DNA of 64,000 nt from Afipia carboxidovorans OM5 (GTDB lineage: Bacteria > Pseudomonadota > Alphaproteobacteria > Rhizobiales > Xanthobacteraceae): NCBI RefSeq assembly GCF_000218565.1, contig NC_015684.1:2294001-2358000 (forward strand). The letters run 5' to 3'. Below, in pieces: positions 24,217 through 33,936 of the stretch. The stretch's first letter is position 1, and each line of letters starts with the position of its first letter. The notes below the pieces were generated by a model, which searched no databases, was not told the origin of the DNA, and saw nothing but the letters and a program-made list of their open reading frames with translations. A program made the translations under genes and the position numbers.

Positions 24217-26331
24217 TCAAGCAGCGGCGACTTCCGCCTGCGGAGCTTCGCTTGCGGCCGGCTCGAGAATGCTCACTCCAACAAATCCCGACGCCAGCAA
24301 CTGCGACCGCATGGTCGCCTTCGCGGCCTCCGACAAACCGGGTGCTGGCAGGATCACTGCATGAGCGTGGCTGGCAATCAGGGACGACGGAAGATCGGCA
24401 GCCGTCCCGGCATCGAGCACCACATGGTCATAGGTGTGCAACAGCGCATCGAGCGCCATCACGACACGGGGCGATGTCAGAAGCGCGCGCTCCGGCTGAA
24501 CGCCCGCACTGATGACGTGGAGCGAGGAGCGCGTATCGCGGTTGATGATCTGCCCGAATGAGGCAACGCCTCGTGCAAGATCACTGAGACCGGGCACATG
24601 CGCCGCACCGTCCATCCCTGAAGGCGACAGACCGATCAGCAAGGCCCTCGAATCCCGCGCAAGCTGTCGCGCCAGCGTAAGCGCAGTGTTGGAAACATCA
24701 CTCCCCTCACCTGCGCCGATCAATGTGATCTTGCGCGCCCGCTCGCCGCTTTGGCGCAGCGCCGCGGCAAGCTGCTCGATCTGCAACGTGAACGGCATCG
24801 CAGGAGAGCCTCTGACAATATCGCTGACCGCGACGCCATCATCCGACGTTCCCCATGGGGTTGTCATCTTCAGAAGCTCGGCCGTTGCGATATAGCCGCT
24901 GGTCAGCAGCAGCGTCACCAGAGTCGCGATCAGCACGATCGGCAACTTCTTCGGATAAGCAGGCGTATTGGAAACAATAGCGCGCGAGATAATGCGGCCA
25001 TCAGCCGGTGCGGAATCGATGGTCTCGCGCGTCGTCGCTTCACGATACTTGGCGAGATAGGTTTCCAGAAGGTCGCGCTGCGCCTTGGCCTCACGTTCAA
25101 GCGCGCGCAACTGCACTTCTTCGCTGTTGGTGGACGTTGCGCGCGACTTCAACTGATCGAGACTTGCGTTCAGTCCGTCCATGCGCGCACCCGCGATGCG
25201 GGCGTCGTTCTCGAAGGCGCGGGACAATTTGCCGGCTTCCTCGCGAATCTGCCGATCGAGATCTGCAATCTGCGCCTTCAATTCCTTGATGCGGGGATGG
25301 CGATCCATCAACGTCGAGGATTGTTCAGCCAGCTGCGCGCGGAGCGTGACGCGCTGCTCGCTGAGCCGCCGCACCAAATCCGAATTCAGGACCTCGGACG
25401 CTTCGATCGGCCGCCCGCTTTGCAGCATGGTGCGGATCGCGTGCGCACGCGTCTCCGCATCCGACTTCTGCGCGCGGGCATTGTTGAGCTGCGTGTTCAG
25501 CTCGCCAAGTTGCTGATTGGACAGCGTGGTGTTGTTGGTGCCGACGAACAGGTTCGACTTGGAGCGGAATGCCTCGACGCGATCTTCCGCTTCCGAGACT
25601 TTCTTGCGGAGGCTATCGATTTCGCCCGACAGCCACTGCCCCGCCGTTTTGGCCTGCTCCTGCCGGGCAGCCTGCTGCATCACCAGATAGCCGTCGGCGA
25701 TGGAGTTCGTGACCTTCGCCGAAAGCTTCGGATCGCTTGACAGAAACTCGACCACCATGACGCGCGACTTATCGACCGCATAGGCGGTCAGACGATCGTA
25801 ATAGGCGCCGAGCACTCGCTCCTCCGGCGTCAGACGGAGCGGGTCACGGCCGATGCCGACCAGCAGCAGCAGTGATTTCAGCGGTGAGATACCGTTCAAG
25901 ACCGGATCGAACTCCGGCAGCTTGTCGAGCTTGTTCTTCCTGATGACTTCAAGCGCAAGTTCGCGTGACAGCAGAAGCTGCACCTGGCTTGCGATGGCGG
26001 CATCGTCGAGCGCGCCACGCTCTTCGCTGCGCTCGCCGGTCGGGCGCAGGAAGATGTTGTCCCGCCCGTCGATCAGGATGCGCGCCTCGGACTTATAGCG
26101 TGGCGTCACCGTGTTCACGCCGACCATCGCCAGCACAAACACCGCAGCCGTCGGCACCAGAATCCATTTGCGCTTGTCGACGAGCGCCTGCCAGATCACC
26201 CGCAGATCGAGATCGCCATGCTGCGACTTGGCCGCCTGCCGAGGTGCAGGCGGTGTTGCGGGAGCCATGAACCGCCAAACAGCGCTAGCGGCCTCTTTCA
26301 GCCGGTCACGCACATACGCCACACGCATCAA
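24217..26331 (-). CDS. Wzz/GumC-type polysaccharide chain-length protein with degenerate kinase domain
   Basis: A 704-residue inner-membrane polysaccharide co-polymerase. After an N-terminal cytoplasmic region (1-55) come the first helix (WILVPTAAVFVLAMVGV), a Wzz domain, a long periplasmic coiled coil (about 200-440), a second helix (LPIVLIATLVTLLLTSGYI near 470) and a cytoplasmic domain with the bacterial tyrosine-kinase fold. The kinase part is not catalytic by sequence. The Walker A position reads IGAGEGSDVSNTA with no Lys, and the C-terminus has no Tyr cluster. It should shape the polymer length of a surface polysaccharide without autophosphorylation. It is divergent from the GT4 gene, with a 133-base shared promoter region. 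Confidence 0.88.
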   Translation of the reverse strand: MMRVAYVRDRLKEAASAVWRFMAPATPPAPRQAAKSQHGDLDLRVIWQALVDKRKWILVPTAAVFVLAMVGVNTVTPRYKSEARILIDGRDNIFLRPTGERSEERGALDDAAIASQVQLLLSRELALEVIRKNKLDKLPEFDPVLNGISPLKSLLLLVGIGRDPLRLTPEERVLGAYYDRLTAYAVDKSRVMVVEFLSSDPKLSAKVTNSIADGYLVMQQAARQEQAKTAGQWLSGEIDSLRKKVSEAEDRVEAFRSKSNLFVGTNNTTLSNQQLGELNTQLNNARAQKSDAETRAHAIRTMLQSGRPIEASEVLNSDLVRRLSEQRVTLRAQLAEQSSTLMDRHPRIKELKAQIADLDRQIREEAGKLSRAFENDARIAGARMDGLNASLDQLKSRATSTNSEEVQLRALEREAKAQRDLLETYLAKYREATTRETIDSAPADGRIISRAIVSNTPAYPKKLPIVLIATLVTLLLTSGYIATAELLKMTTPWGTSDDGVAVSDIVRGSPAMPFTLQIEQLAAALRQSGERARKITLIGAGEGSDVSNTALTLARQLARDSRALLIGLSPSGMDGAAHVPGLSDLARGVASFGQIINRDTRSSLHVISAGVQPERALLTSPRVVMALDALLHTYDHVVLDAGTAADLPSSLIASHAHAVILPAPGLSEAAKATMRSQLLASGFVGVSILEPAASEAPQAEVAAA

Positions 26332-26464
26332 CAGCTCCCGCCACGCTCACACAACTGGCACTGCGGCGATTACAATCCATTAAGGTTGCTGTGCGGTTAA
26401 CGTCGCGGCGTCATGCTTTGTAAACGCGCGGGCCCTAATGAAGGGATGATTTTAAGCCAGAGCC

Positions 26465-27595
26465 ATGCCCTTACCTGATCGCCCCCTTCGCATTCTGCAC
26501 GCCGTCCGCGCCCCCGTTGGCGGCATCATCCGCCATATTCTTGACCTCGCCGATGGCCAGGCCGAGCGCGGGCACGAGGTCGGCATTCTCGCCGACAGCC
26601 TGACCGGTGGTGAGCGTGCCGATGCCGCGTTGAGCGAGATCGCGCCGAAGATGAAGCTCGGCATCCACCGCATCGCCATCCGCCGCGAGCCGCACCCTGC
26701 CGATCCTGCAACCGCCCTACGCCTCTTGAAGCTTGTGCGCGCGCTGAAACCGGATGTGTTGCATGGGCATGGCGCGAAAGCCGGCGCCTTCGTGCGGCTC
26801 AAGGGTGCCTCACAGACAACCATCCGCGTCTACACGCCGCACGGCGGATCGCTGCACTACCGCCCGGAGACGCTGAAAGGCACGTTCTATGCTCGCCTCG
26901 AGCGCGCGCTGATGAACCGCACCGACCTGTTCCTGTTTGAAAGCGGCTTTGCACGAGACACTTATCAGCGCGTCGTCGGCAAGCCCGCGGGCCTCGTGCG
27001 CTGTGTTTTCAATGGCGTCAGCGCCAATGAATTCGATCCGGTGCCGCTCGCAACGGACGCCACCGATCTCGCGTACGTCGGTGAATTCCGCCACATCAAG
27101 GGCGCGGATATTCTCATCGAAGCGCTGGCCCGGCTGCGTGCGAACGACAGGCCAGTGACGCTGACGCTTGCCGGCGACGGCGAGGAAACGGCAACTCTCA
27201 AGGCACTGGTTCAGCGCCTGCAACTCACAGACGCTGCGCGCTTCATCGGTCACGTCAAGGCGCGTACCGGCTTTGCCAAAGGCCGCCTGCTTATCGTGCC
27301 CTCGCGCGGGGATTCGATGCCATATGTGGCGATCGAAGCCGCAGCCGCCGGCGTGCCGATGCTCGCGGCCAATGTCGGCGGCATTCCGGAAATCTTCGGG
27401 CCGTTCGGCGATGCGCTGTTCCAGCCGAACGATCCCGGCGCGATGGCCGATGCCATCGCGAACGCGCTCGACAATCTCGACGGTGCGCGGGAACGAGCAA
27501 AATCGCTGCGCGAACGCATCTTCGCAAACTTCTCGCAGAAGGCGATGGTCGACGGCGTGCTCGACGCCTATCGGGACGCCTTCAGCCTTCGTTAA
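26465..27595 (+). CDS. Glycosyltransferase family 4
   Basis: A 376-residue retaining GT-B glycosyltransferase. The N-terminal domain begins with RILHAVRAPVGGIIRHILDLA, the usual Gly-rich acceptor loop, and the C-terminal nucleotide-sugar domain holds YVGEFRHIKGADILIEA, LTLAGDGEE and the E-x7-E signature region around IEAAAAGVPMLAANVGGIPE. It should transfer a sugar to a lipid-linked polysaccharide intermediate at the cytoplasmic face; donor and acceptor are unknown. The ATG at 26465 is the first in frame. It is followed after 122 bases by the initiating sugar-phosphate transferase, so the two probably act together. Confidence 0.92.
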   Translation: MPLPDRPLRILHAVRAPVGGIIRHILDLADGQAERGHEVGILADSLTGGERADAALSEIAPKMKLGIHRIAIRREPHPADPATALRLLKLVRALKPDVLHGHGAKAGAFVRLKGASQTTIRVYTPHGGSLHYRPETLKGTFYARLERALMNRTDLFLFESGFARDTYQRVVGKPAGLVRCVFNGVSANEFDPVPLATDATDLAYVGEFRHIKGADILIEALARLRANDRPVTLTLAGDGEETATLKALVQRLQLTDAARFIGHVKARTGFAKGRLLIVPSRGDSMPYVAIEAAAAGVPMLAANVGGIPEIFGPFGDALFQPNDPGAMADAIANALDNLDGARERAKSLRERIFANFSQKAMVDGVLDAYRDAFSLR

Positions 27596-27717
27596 CCTCG
27601 TCCGAATCCAATAACGGATTGTTCTGTTTTCTTCGGTATCCGAACGAGAACGCGCGAGCGCGCGCAACGATAATCGAACGGGATTCGGGCGTGGAAACGA
27701 GGAGCATTCAAGCCAAA

Positions 27718-29241
27718 ATGGAAGGATCTGCAGCGGCTGCCGTATCTGTCACCACGGGCCGGCCCTATCCGTTCGAGCGCAGGCGCCGCCTTTCGCCCGC
27801 CGCGCTCGCCGTCACCAACGAAAAGGTCCTTCCCGCCTACTCGACCGTCGTCATCAACGGCGTCGTGCGCGCCCTCGACTTCACTCTCCTCAGCATCGTC
27901 GGCATTGCTTCCTATCTCGGCTATGTGGTCCCGATCGATGGATTCTCCTGGTACGCAATTCTCGCCGTGCTGGCGATGTCGCTCGTTGCCATCATCAGTT
28001 TCCAGGCAGCGGAGATGTACGATATCCAGATCTATCGCGGACGGCTGCGACAGTTCACGCGCCTGATTTCGTGCTGGACGCTGGTGTTTCTGTTGTTCAT
28101 CGGCGCGTCGTTCTTCGCCAAGCTCGGCGACAGCGTCTCCCGCGTCTGGCTTGCGACATTTTTCGTCAGCGGCTTCGTCACGCTCGTTGTTGAGCGCATG
28201 GTGCTGCGCTCACTGGTGCGGCGATGGGCACGCGAAGGCCGGCTCGGCCGGCGCACCGTCATCGTCGGCTCCGATGAGAACGGCGAGAAGCTCATCAAGG
28301 CGCTGCGTCAGCAGCACGACTCCGACCTCAAGCTGCTTGGCGTCTTCGACGACCGCAACGACGGCCGCGCGCTCGATACCTGCGCCGGCCTGCCCAAGCT
28401 CGGCAAGATCAACGACATTGTCGAATTCGCGCGACGCACCCGCGTCGATCTCGTGCTGTTCGCCCTGCCGATCTCGGCCGAGAGCCGCATCCTCGCGATG
28501 CTGAAGAAACTGTGGGTGCTGCCGGTTGATATCCGCCTCTCCGCCCACACCAACAAGCTGCGCTTCCGTCCGCGCTCCTACTCCTACATCGGCTCGGTAC
28601 CGACGCTCGGCATGTTCGAGCAGCCGATTACCGACTGGGACATGGTGTTGAAATGGGCATTCGACCGTGGTGTCGGCGCCATTCTGCTGATCCTGCTGGC
28701 ACCGGTGATGGCGCTCACGGCGCTTGCGATCAAACTCGACAGCCCCGGCCCGGTGCTGTTTCGCCAGAAGCGCTTCGGCTTCAACAACGAGCGCATCGAC
28801 GTTCTGAAATTCCGCTCGCTCTATCACCACCAGGCCGACCCGCTTGCGGCCAAAGTGGTGACGAAGAACGACCCGCGCGTGACGCGCGTCGGGCGCATCA
28901 TTCGCAAGACGAGCCTCGATGAACTGCCGCAGCTCTTCAACGTGGTGTTCAAGGGTAATTTGTCGATCGTCGGCCCCCGGCCGCACGCCGTGCAAGGCAA
29001 ACTTCACAGCCGCCTGTTCGACGAGACGGTGGACGGCTATTTCGCGCGTCATCGCGTCAAACCCGGCATTACTGGCTGGGCACAGATCAATGGTTGGCGC
29101 GGCGAGATCGACAACGAGGAGAAGATTCAGAAGCGCGTCGAGTTCGATCTCTATTACATCGAGAACTGGTCGCTGCTGTTCGACCTCTACATTCTCTTCA
29201 AAACACCGTGGGCCTTGATCAAGGGCGAAAACGCTTATTAA
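27718..29241 (+). CDS. Undecaprenyl-phosphate sugar-phosphotransferase (WbaP/ExoY-type)
   Basis: Starts repeat-unit assembly by moving a hexose-1-phosphate from UDP-sugar to undecaprenyl phosphate. The product is about 507 residues with four hydrophobic N-terminal helices, a nucleotide-binding CoA-like domain (GRRTVIVGSDENGEKL) and a C-terminal bacterial sugar-transferase domain. That domain has the membrane helix near 320, VLKFRSLY, TSLDELPQLFNVV, SIVGPRPH and KPGITGWAQINGWRG. All catalytic blocks are intact. I placed the start at ATG 27718; GTG 27691 and TTG 27619 are in-frame alternatives, and the GAGGAG at 27699 is too far from 27718 to be decisive. It pairs with the upstream GT4 gene. 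Confidence 0.92.
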   Translation: MEGSAAAAVSVTTGRPYPFERRRRLSPAALAVTNEKVLPAYSTVVINGVVRALDFTLLSIVGIASYLGYVVPIDGFSWYAILAVLAMSLVAIISFQAAEMYDIQIYRGRLRQFTRLISCWTLVFLLFIGASFFAKLGDSVSRVWLATFFVSGFVTLVVERMVLRSLVRRWAREGRLGRRTVIVGSDENGEKLIKALRQQHDSDLKLLGVFDDRNDGRALDTCAGLPKLGKINDIVEFARRTRVDLVLFALPISAESRILAMLKKLWVLPVDIRLSAHTNKLRFRPRSYSYIGSVPTLGMFEQPITDWDMVLKWAFDRGVGAILLILLAPVMALTALAIKLDSPGPVLFRQKRFGFNNERIDVLKFRSLYHHQADPLAAKVVTKNDPRVTRVGRIIRKTSLDELPQLFNVVFKGNLSIVGPRPHAVQGKLHSRLFDETVDGYFARHRVKPGITGWAQINGWRGEIDNEEKIQKRVEFDLYYIENWSLLFDLYILFKTPWALIKGENAY

Positions 29242-29271
29242 GCTCACCCCTACCTGCTGAAGCCTTGAGCT

Positions 29272-30429
29272 TTATCGTCGACCGAACCGCGGCAGACGCG
29301 CCCACAACCGCGTGATCTGACCCACAATATTGGCGGGCGGGTCGACGATGACCCCCTTCACGATCATCCATCCGCTGAGCGCCGCAACTGCAAGCAGCAT
29401 CGCGTATTGAACGGCGATCGCCGCCGGTTGCGACACGGCGATCGTCGAGCACGCATAGCCGCCGATGCGCACCACGAGAACGACCAGGATAAGCATGGAG
29501 ATTGCGAAATTCCGTCCCTGCCGGGTCGTCCGCGGCGGGCCGAGAAATGCGAATGCCAGTATCACGAACACGAACGGATAGAGTCCTGCGAGCAGACGAT
29601 CATGCAACTCGGCGCGGAACTGACCGAGACTGCGCTGCGCGACCTGATCGTCCTTCGGCGGCGAGATCAATTCGCTGATGAAGCGTTCGCGCGCGTTGTA
29701 ATTATAAGTCTGTGGTGCCTGCGAGAACTGCGACATGTCGAAAGCGTAGCTCTTGAAAGCGACGATCAAGGGATCCTTCTTGTCGGCCTGGAAGCGCTGC
29801 AGATTGCCGTCGCTCAGCACCAGGAACGACCCTTTGTCGGTCTTCTGCACCACGCCGTTTTGTGCGGTGATGTTGATGCGCTCCGCCGGGTTGCGCTGGT
29901 CGTCGATGAAGACGCCGACCAGCACGCCGCCCGGCCGGCGCTCCTGCACCCGCAGCACCAGCTTGTCGAGCCGGATGAACTGCCCCGGCTGAAGCACATT
30001 GGCGAGCACATCGGCGCCGATCTCGGTGTGCCAGCGGCGCAGCGCCCGCAGACACTCCGGCGCAAGGAACACAGCAAGAAACGAGATCAGGCACGCCACA
30101 ATCACGGTCGAATACATGAACGGGCGCAGAAACCGCCATGGCGACAGCCCCGCCGCGTTCATGACGATGATTTCAGAATCGGTCGCCAGACGGTTCAGCG
30201 TATGCGTCACCGCAAGCAGGATCGCGAGCGGCGCAATGATCAGCGCAAGCACCGGGATCGCAAGACCGGTGATGCCGAGGAACACCAGCACGGTCTGCCC
30301 CTGTGCCGTCATCAGATCAATGCCGCGCAGCGCCTGCGTCACCCAGATCACGCCGGTCAGGGAAATCAGCACGATCAGGAACGACAGCAGGGTCGACCGG
30401 ACGACATAAGCGTCGATCGAGCCGAGCAA
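29272..30429 (-). CDS. LptF/LptG-family (YjgP/YjgQ) permease
   Basis: A 385-residue inner-membrane protein of the family that forms the transmembrane part of the LPS exporter. It has three N-terminal helices, a periplasmic beta-jellyroll region (about 120-270) and three C-terminal helices. The family pattern shows in LNRLATDSEIIVMNAAGLSPWRFL, the cytoplasmic helix that contacts the ATPase. Only one such gene is present here, not the usual lptF-lptG pair, and it follows a GT9 gene by 29 bases. It may serve a different glycan or be a paralog of the main exporter. The start ATG is at 30427-30429. Confidence 0.85.
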   Translation of the reverse strand: MLGSIDAYVVRSTLLSFLIVLISLTGVIWVTQALRGIDLMTAQGQTVLVFLGITGLAIPVLALIIAPLAILLAVTHTLNRLATDSEIIVMNAAGLSPWRFLRPFMYSTVIVACLISFLAVFLAPECLRALRRWHTEIGADVLANVLQPGQFIRLDKLVLRVQERRPGGVLVGVFIDDQRNPAERINITAQNGVVQKTDKGSFLVLSDGNLQRFQADKKDPLIVAFKSYAFDMSQFSQAPQTYNYNARERFISELISPPKDDQVAQRSLGQFRAELHDRLLAGLYPFVFVILAFAFLGPPRTTRQGRNFAISMLILVVLVVRIGGYACSTIAVSQPAAIAVQYAMLLAVAALSGWMIVKGVIVDPPANIVGQITRLWARLPRFGRR

Positions 30430-30458
30430 TCGTCGCGGCGATATGAGCGAGAGAGCCG

Positions 30459-31571
30459 TCAGGAGACCACCTTGTCCGTTGAAGGCACCGGTTGCGCGCT
30501 GTCGAGACCCGCCAGAAGCTCCCGGACCGCCGCCAGCACCTCGTCATAGGGAATATCGGCCACCCTCGTCGCGCAATGCAATGCCCGATGGGGTACGCCG
30601 AAAGGATACCACTCCTTTATGGTCGTGTTGGGCATGAGCGCTACTACCGGCTTGCCCCGCGCCGCAGCGATATGCACGATCGAGGTATCGGGACTGATGA
30701 CGAGATCGGCGCAGGACACCGTCGCGACCGTCTCCGAAATATCGGCCGAAGGCGGCAGCCATTCAGCCTCAGAGGCTTTGCCGATCGCCTCCAGTCGCGC
30801 CAGGTCCCACGGCGCGGAGATCAGCACGACGCGCACCGACGGCGATTTAAGATCACTCACCAGACGGATGAACTTTTCATCGTCCCAATACCGGGCCGGA
30901 TCGACCGACAGATTGACGACGATCAGCTTCCGTTCATCCTTCTCCTCCGGGAAAAGCCTTTCGCGGACTGCCCTGGCAGCCGATTGAGAAAAGACGATGG
31001 CCGGGTGAATATCCTCGGGCTCGAGCATCAGCTTGAGCGGCGCGATCAAGCGCAGCATCTGCACCGCCTGATGCTCCGGCTCTCTCGCACGCGGCACCGG
31101 CACATCGTAAAGCCCGGTCCCATCATCATCGAATCCGATCTTCAGCCTCGCACCAGCCAACACCGCATAGGCCGCGGCCGTCATGGAGTCGCCCGTCAAC
31201 ATATCGATGACGACGTCGTAGTTGCGCTCGCGCAGTTGGCGGATGAGGCGCGCCTGCTCGATCAGATTTTTTCTGGCGATGAAGACGCCGTCGAGATGCG
31301 GCAGCAGCGATGCCGCCGCGGCGTTCTTGCGGCCGAGCACGATATCGATCTGGGCGTTTGGAAAGTGATCGCGCAACGCCTTGAAGAAGGCGGTCGAGAT
31401 GATGGCATCACCGATCTTGTCGGTGCGGATCAGCAGAATCCGGTCGACCTGCCCGATCGTCTCAGGCGTCGCACGTTGCGTTCGCGTGAACGCAAAGCGT
31501 ACGCGGCGGGCCAACGAATAGAGCCGTTTGGTCGATCGCCAGACTCCGCGATCAAAGGTTGAGAGCGCCAT
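30459..31571 (-). CDS. Glycosyltransferase family 9 (heptosyltransferase-like)
   Basis: A 370-residue GT-B protein of the heptosyltransferase family that extends LPS core or related glycans in the cytoplasm. The family layout is present: N-terminal ILLIRTDKIGDAIISTAFFKAL with the conserved Asp, then the C-terminal ADLVISPDTSIVHIAAARGKPVVAL donor-binding block with the DTS-x-HxA motif. The real donor sugar is not predictable. The ATG is at 31569-31571. It is followed closely by the LptF/G-like gene, suggesting an operon whose products build and move the same glycan. Confidence 0.9.
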   Translation of the reverse strand: MALSTFDRGVWRSTKRLYSLARRVRFAFTRTQRATPETIGQVDRILLIRTDKIGDAIISTAFFKALRDHFPNAQIDIVLGRKNAAAASLLPHLDGVFIARKNLIEQARLIRQLRERNYDVVIDMLTGDSMTAAAYAVLAGARLKIGFDDDGTGLYDVPVPRAREPEHQAVQMLRLIAPLKLMLEPEDIHPAIVFSQSAARAVRERLFPEEKDERKLIVVNLSVDPARYWDDEKFIRLVSDLKSPSVRVVLISAPWDLARLEAIGKASEAEWLPPSADISETVATVSCADLVISPDTSIVHIAAARGKPVVALMPNTTIKEWYPFGVPHRALHCATRVADIPYDEVLAAVRELLAGLDSAQPVPSTDKVVS

Positions 31572-31707
31572 GAACCGTGTTATCCGACGACCGTCCTGCC
31601 TATAAGGCTCTGAGATTAAAATACAAGTCTAATCAATATCGTCTCCGGGACAGGGCCCCTGTCGATAATGAAACCGTGCACATGGCGAAAGCCTCAAGCC
31701 GCGCTCC

Positions 31708-31737
31708 TTGACAGGCCCCACCGCGCTGCGGCCATAG
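31708..31737 (+). promoter_or_regulatory. Candidate promoter of the GT39 gene
   Basis: A perfect TTGACA (31708-31713) and CCATAG (31732-31737) are 18 bases apart, about 30 bases upstream of the GT39 start codon. The -10 match is partial. Confidence 0.4.
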
Positions 31738-31765
31738 AGGGCGGCAAGCCCACCGGACCCACCGC

Positions 31766-33286
31766 ATGACCGATCAATCGCACGACGCATCGAGGAACCC
31801 GACCCGGCCGTCGGCGGATACGGCTGCCGTTCCCGTGCTGATAGCGATCCTGCTCGCGCTCACCGCCGTGCGGCTGGTCGGGCTCAACCTCTCCCAGGTC
31901 GATCTCTTTTTCGATGAGGCACAATACTGGTCGTGGGCGCAGGCGCCGGCCTTCGGCTATTTTTCCAAGCCACCGCTGCTCGCCTGGGTGATCGCGCTCG
32001 CGCAATCTGTCTGTGGCAGCGGAGAGGCGTGCGTACGCGCGCCCTCGCCGATCATCTACGCGCTCATCGCAATCGTCGTCTATCTCATCGCGCACAGGCT
32101 TTACGACGCCCGCACCGCGTTCTGGAGTGCGCTGTCAATTGTGCTCGCGACCGGCGTCATCTTCTCGACGCGGATCATCTCCACGGATGTGCCGCTTCTG
32201 CTGTTCTGGTCGCTTGCCTTGTTGGCCTATGTCGAACTGCTTGAGAAGCCGCGCTGGAGTTTTGCGATCGTGCTCGGCCTCGCCGTCGGCCTCGGCATGC
32301 TTGCCAAATACGCGATGGTCTATTTCTATCTCGGGATCGTGCTCAGCGCGTGGCTCGCCCCGCATACCCGCACGCTGCTGCGCCAGCCGATGTTCTGGGT
32401 GAGCGTTCTCATCGCGTTCGCCTGCCTGATCCCGAATGTGATCTGGATCGCGCAGCACGATTTCGTCACCTTCAAGCACACGTCCGACAACGTCCAGGGC
32501 AGCGGCGCAAGCTTCCGTCCCGGACAGGCGTTATCGTTCCTCGCGAGTCAATTTGCTGTCATCGGGCCGATCACCTTCGGCGTCTTCCTCGTGGGGCTTG
32601 CAAAGTTATGGCGCAACACCTTCACGCATGAGGACCGTCTGCTGATTGCATTTGCGATCCCGCCGCTCGTGCTGATCGCGGGCACCGCAATGATCACGCA
32701 TTACAACGCCAACTGGGCCGCCACCGCTGCGATCTCGGTGACGATCTTTGCGACTGCGATTCTGATCCGCGAGGCGCGCTGGAAACTCGTCACGACAACC
32801 ATCGCACTCGGCCTGTCCGCGCAGACGCTCTTCATCATCGCGGATGCTTACGCCCCGAAAGTCAGCCTGCCCTTCCTCGCGCGCGGCGATGTCTACAGCC
32901 GCACCCTCGGCTGGAAAAACCTCGCCGAAGCGGTGAAGGAGGTTACACAAAAGACCGGCGCGAAAAGCATCGTGACGGACCAGCGCGCGGCCACCGCCGA
33001 GCTTCTCTACTATCTGCGCGACGCGAACCTGCCGATCTACGCTTGGCGTTCGCAGGCGGCGGCAAGCGATCAATACGACATGGATATTCCGTTGACGCCG
33101 TCCGCGCCGCAGCCGGTGCTTGCCGTGGTGGAGTGTGGCTCACCTGCGCGCTATCGCAACAGTTACGACGCCGTCGAAGCGCTGCCCGATATCACGGTGT
33201 CGACAGGCCCGCGTTCGCAGCGCAGCTACCGTGCGCTCATGCTCTCCGGCGCGAACGGCACGCCGCCGTTCGGCCGGTGTTCGTAA
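31766..33286 (+). CDS. Glycosyltransferase family 39 / ArnT-like membrane transferase
   Basis: A 506-residue polytopic enzyme of the dolichyl-P-mannose/ArnT type (GT39/PMT_2) that uses polyprenyl-phosphate sugars on the periplasmic face. It has about ten to twelve helices. The first large periplasmic loop has the family signature FFDEAQYWSWAQAPAFGYFSKPPL, including the acidic Asp-Glu pair needed for catalysis. A soluble C-terminal domain follows the last helix (about 390-506). The acceptor could be lipid A, core or another glycan. The ATG is at 31766. It reads away from the GT9/LptF operon. Confidence 0.9.
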   Translation: MTDQSHDASRNPTRPSADTAAVPVLIAILLALTAVRLVGLNLSQVDLFFDEAQYWSWAQAPAFGYFSKPPLLAWVIALAQSVCGSGEACVRAPSPIIYALIAIVVYLIAHRLYDARTAFWSALSIVLATGVIFSTRIISTDVPLLLFWSLALLAYVELLEKPRWSFAIVLGLAVGLGMLAKYAMVYFYLGIVLSAWLAPHTRTLLRQPMFWVSVLIAFACLIPNVIWIAQHDFVTFKHTSDNVQGSGASFRPGQALSFLASQFAVIGPITFGVFLVGLAKLWRNTFTHEDRLLIAFAIPPLVLIAGTAMITHYNANWAATAAISVTIFATAILIREARWKLVTTTIALGLSAQTLFIIADAYAPKVSLPFLARGDVYSRTLGWKNLAEAVKEVTQKTGAKSIVTDQRAATAELLYYLRDANLPIYAWRSQAAASDQYDMDIPLTPSAPQPVLAVVECGSPARYRNSYDAVEALPDITVSTGPRSQRSYRALMLSGANGTPPFGRCS

Positions 33287-33292
33287 AGCTGT

Positions 33293-33730
33293 TTAACGTA
33301 GCGAGATCGCAAGCCCGCTGAGGTCGGCATTCACCATCAAGCCGGCTTGGCGACCCTGCATGGTCAGCACCGCGCCCTTCTCGTTGGTGAGAACGATGGC
33401 GCTGACGCCCGGCCCCACGGCCGCACCGGCTCCGGCTGCGCCATAGACCCCCGCGACGTCCGACGGACGGCGAATGTTGCTGACCGTGCCGACGAGATCG
33501 GTTTTCGAGGCACCAAAGACGAAGCCCGCGCTCAGGCCTCCGATCGACAGCGGATAGCGCCGGCCGTGGAAGGTCAGCGTGCCGCTTCCGCCCGACGCGC
33601 CGATGAACCAGCCGCCCTTCAGCACGGAAATGCGGATGGTGCCGCTATCCGCATAGGCTGCGGAGCTGAGCCCGGCCATCAAGGCGACGGCCAACACAAG
33701 TATCCATTTCGGCATCCGGACGGAAAACAT
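33293..33730 (-). CDS. Exported protein of unknown function
   Basis: A 145-residue protein with a signal peptide (basic MPKW start, hydrophobic ILVLAVALMAGL, probable cleavage after AYA) and a Gly-rich, beta-predicted mature part. Two Gly-rich segments stand out: GGWFIGASGGSGTLTF, and VYGAAGAGAAVGPGVSA further on. It should be periplasmic or outer-membrane associated. I do not recognise the family with certainty. I chose ATG at 33728-33730 because AAAGGTGGAG precedes it; GTG 33739 leaves no room for a ribosome site. It is convergent with GT39, seven bases away. Confidence 0.7.
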   Translation of the reverse strand: MFSVRMPKWILVLAVALMAGLSSAAYADSGTIRISVLKGGWFIGASGGSGTLTFHGRRYPLSIGGLSAGFVFGASKTDLVGTVSNIRRPSDVAGVYGAAGAGAAVGPGVSAIVLTNEKGAVLTMQGRQAGLMVNADLSGLAISLR

Positions 33731-33936
33731 CGCCTCCACCTTTCATTTGCGCGGAGAATCAATCGCCGCTGATGGTGAAGGATAAGGCCCGCCGCAGATT
33801 CGGGGCAACCGCCACGCCGTGCCCGGGTCGGGGCCAAGAAGGCGAATACGGCCCTATGGGAACGGTGGCCCCGAGCCATTTTGCTCAGTTCTTGCCTTGC
33901 CTTATGCCGCCAATTTCCCTAATCAGTCGCCATTGT

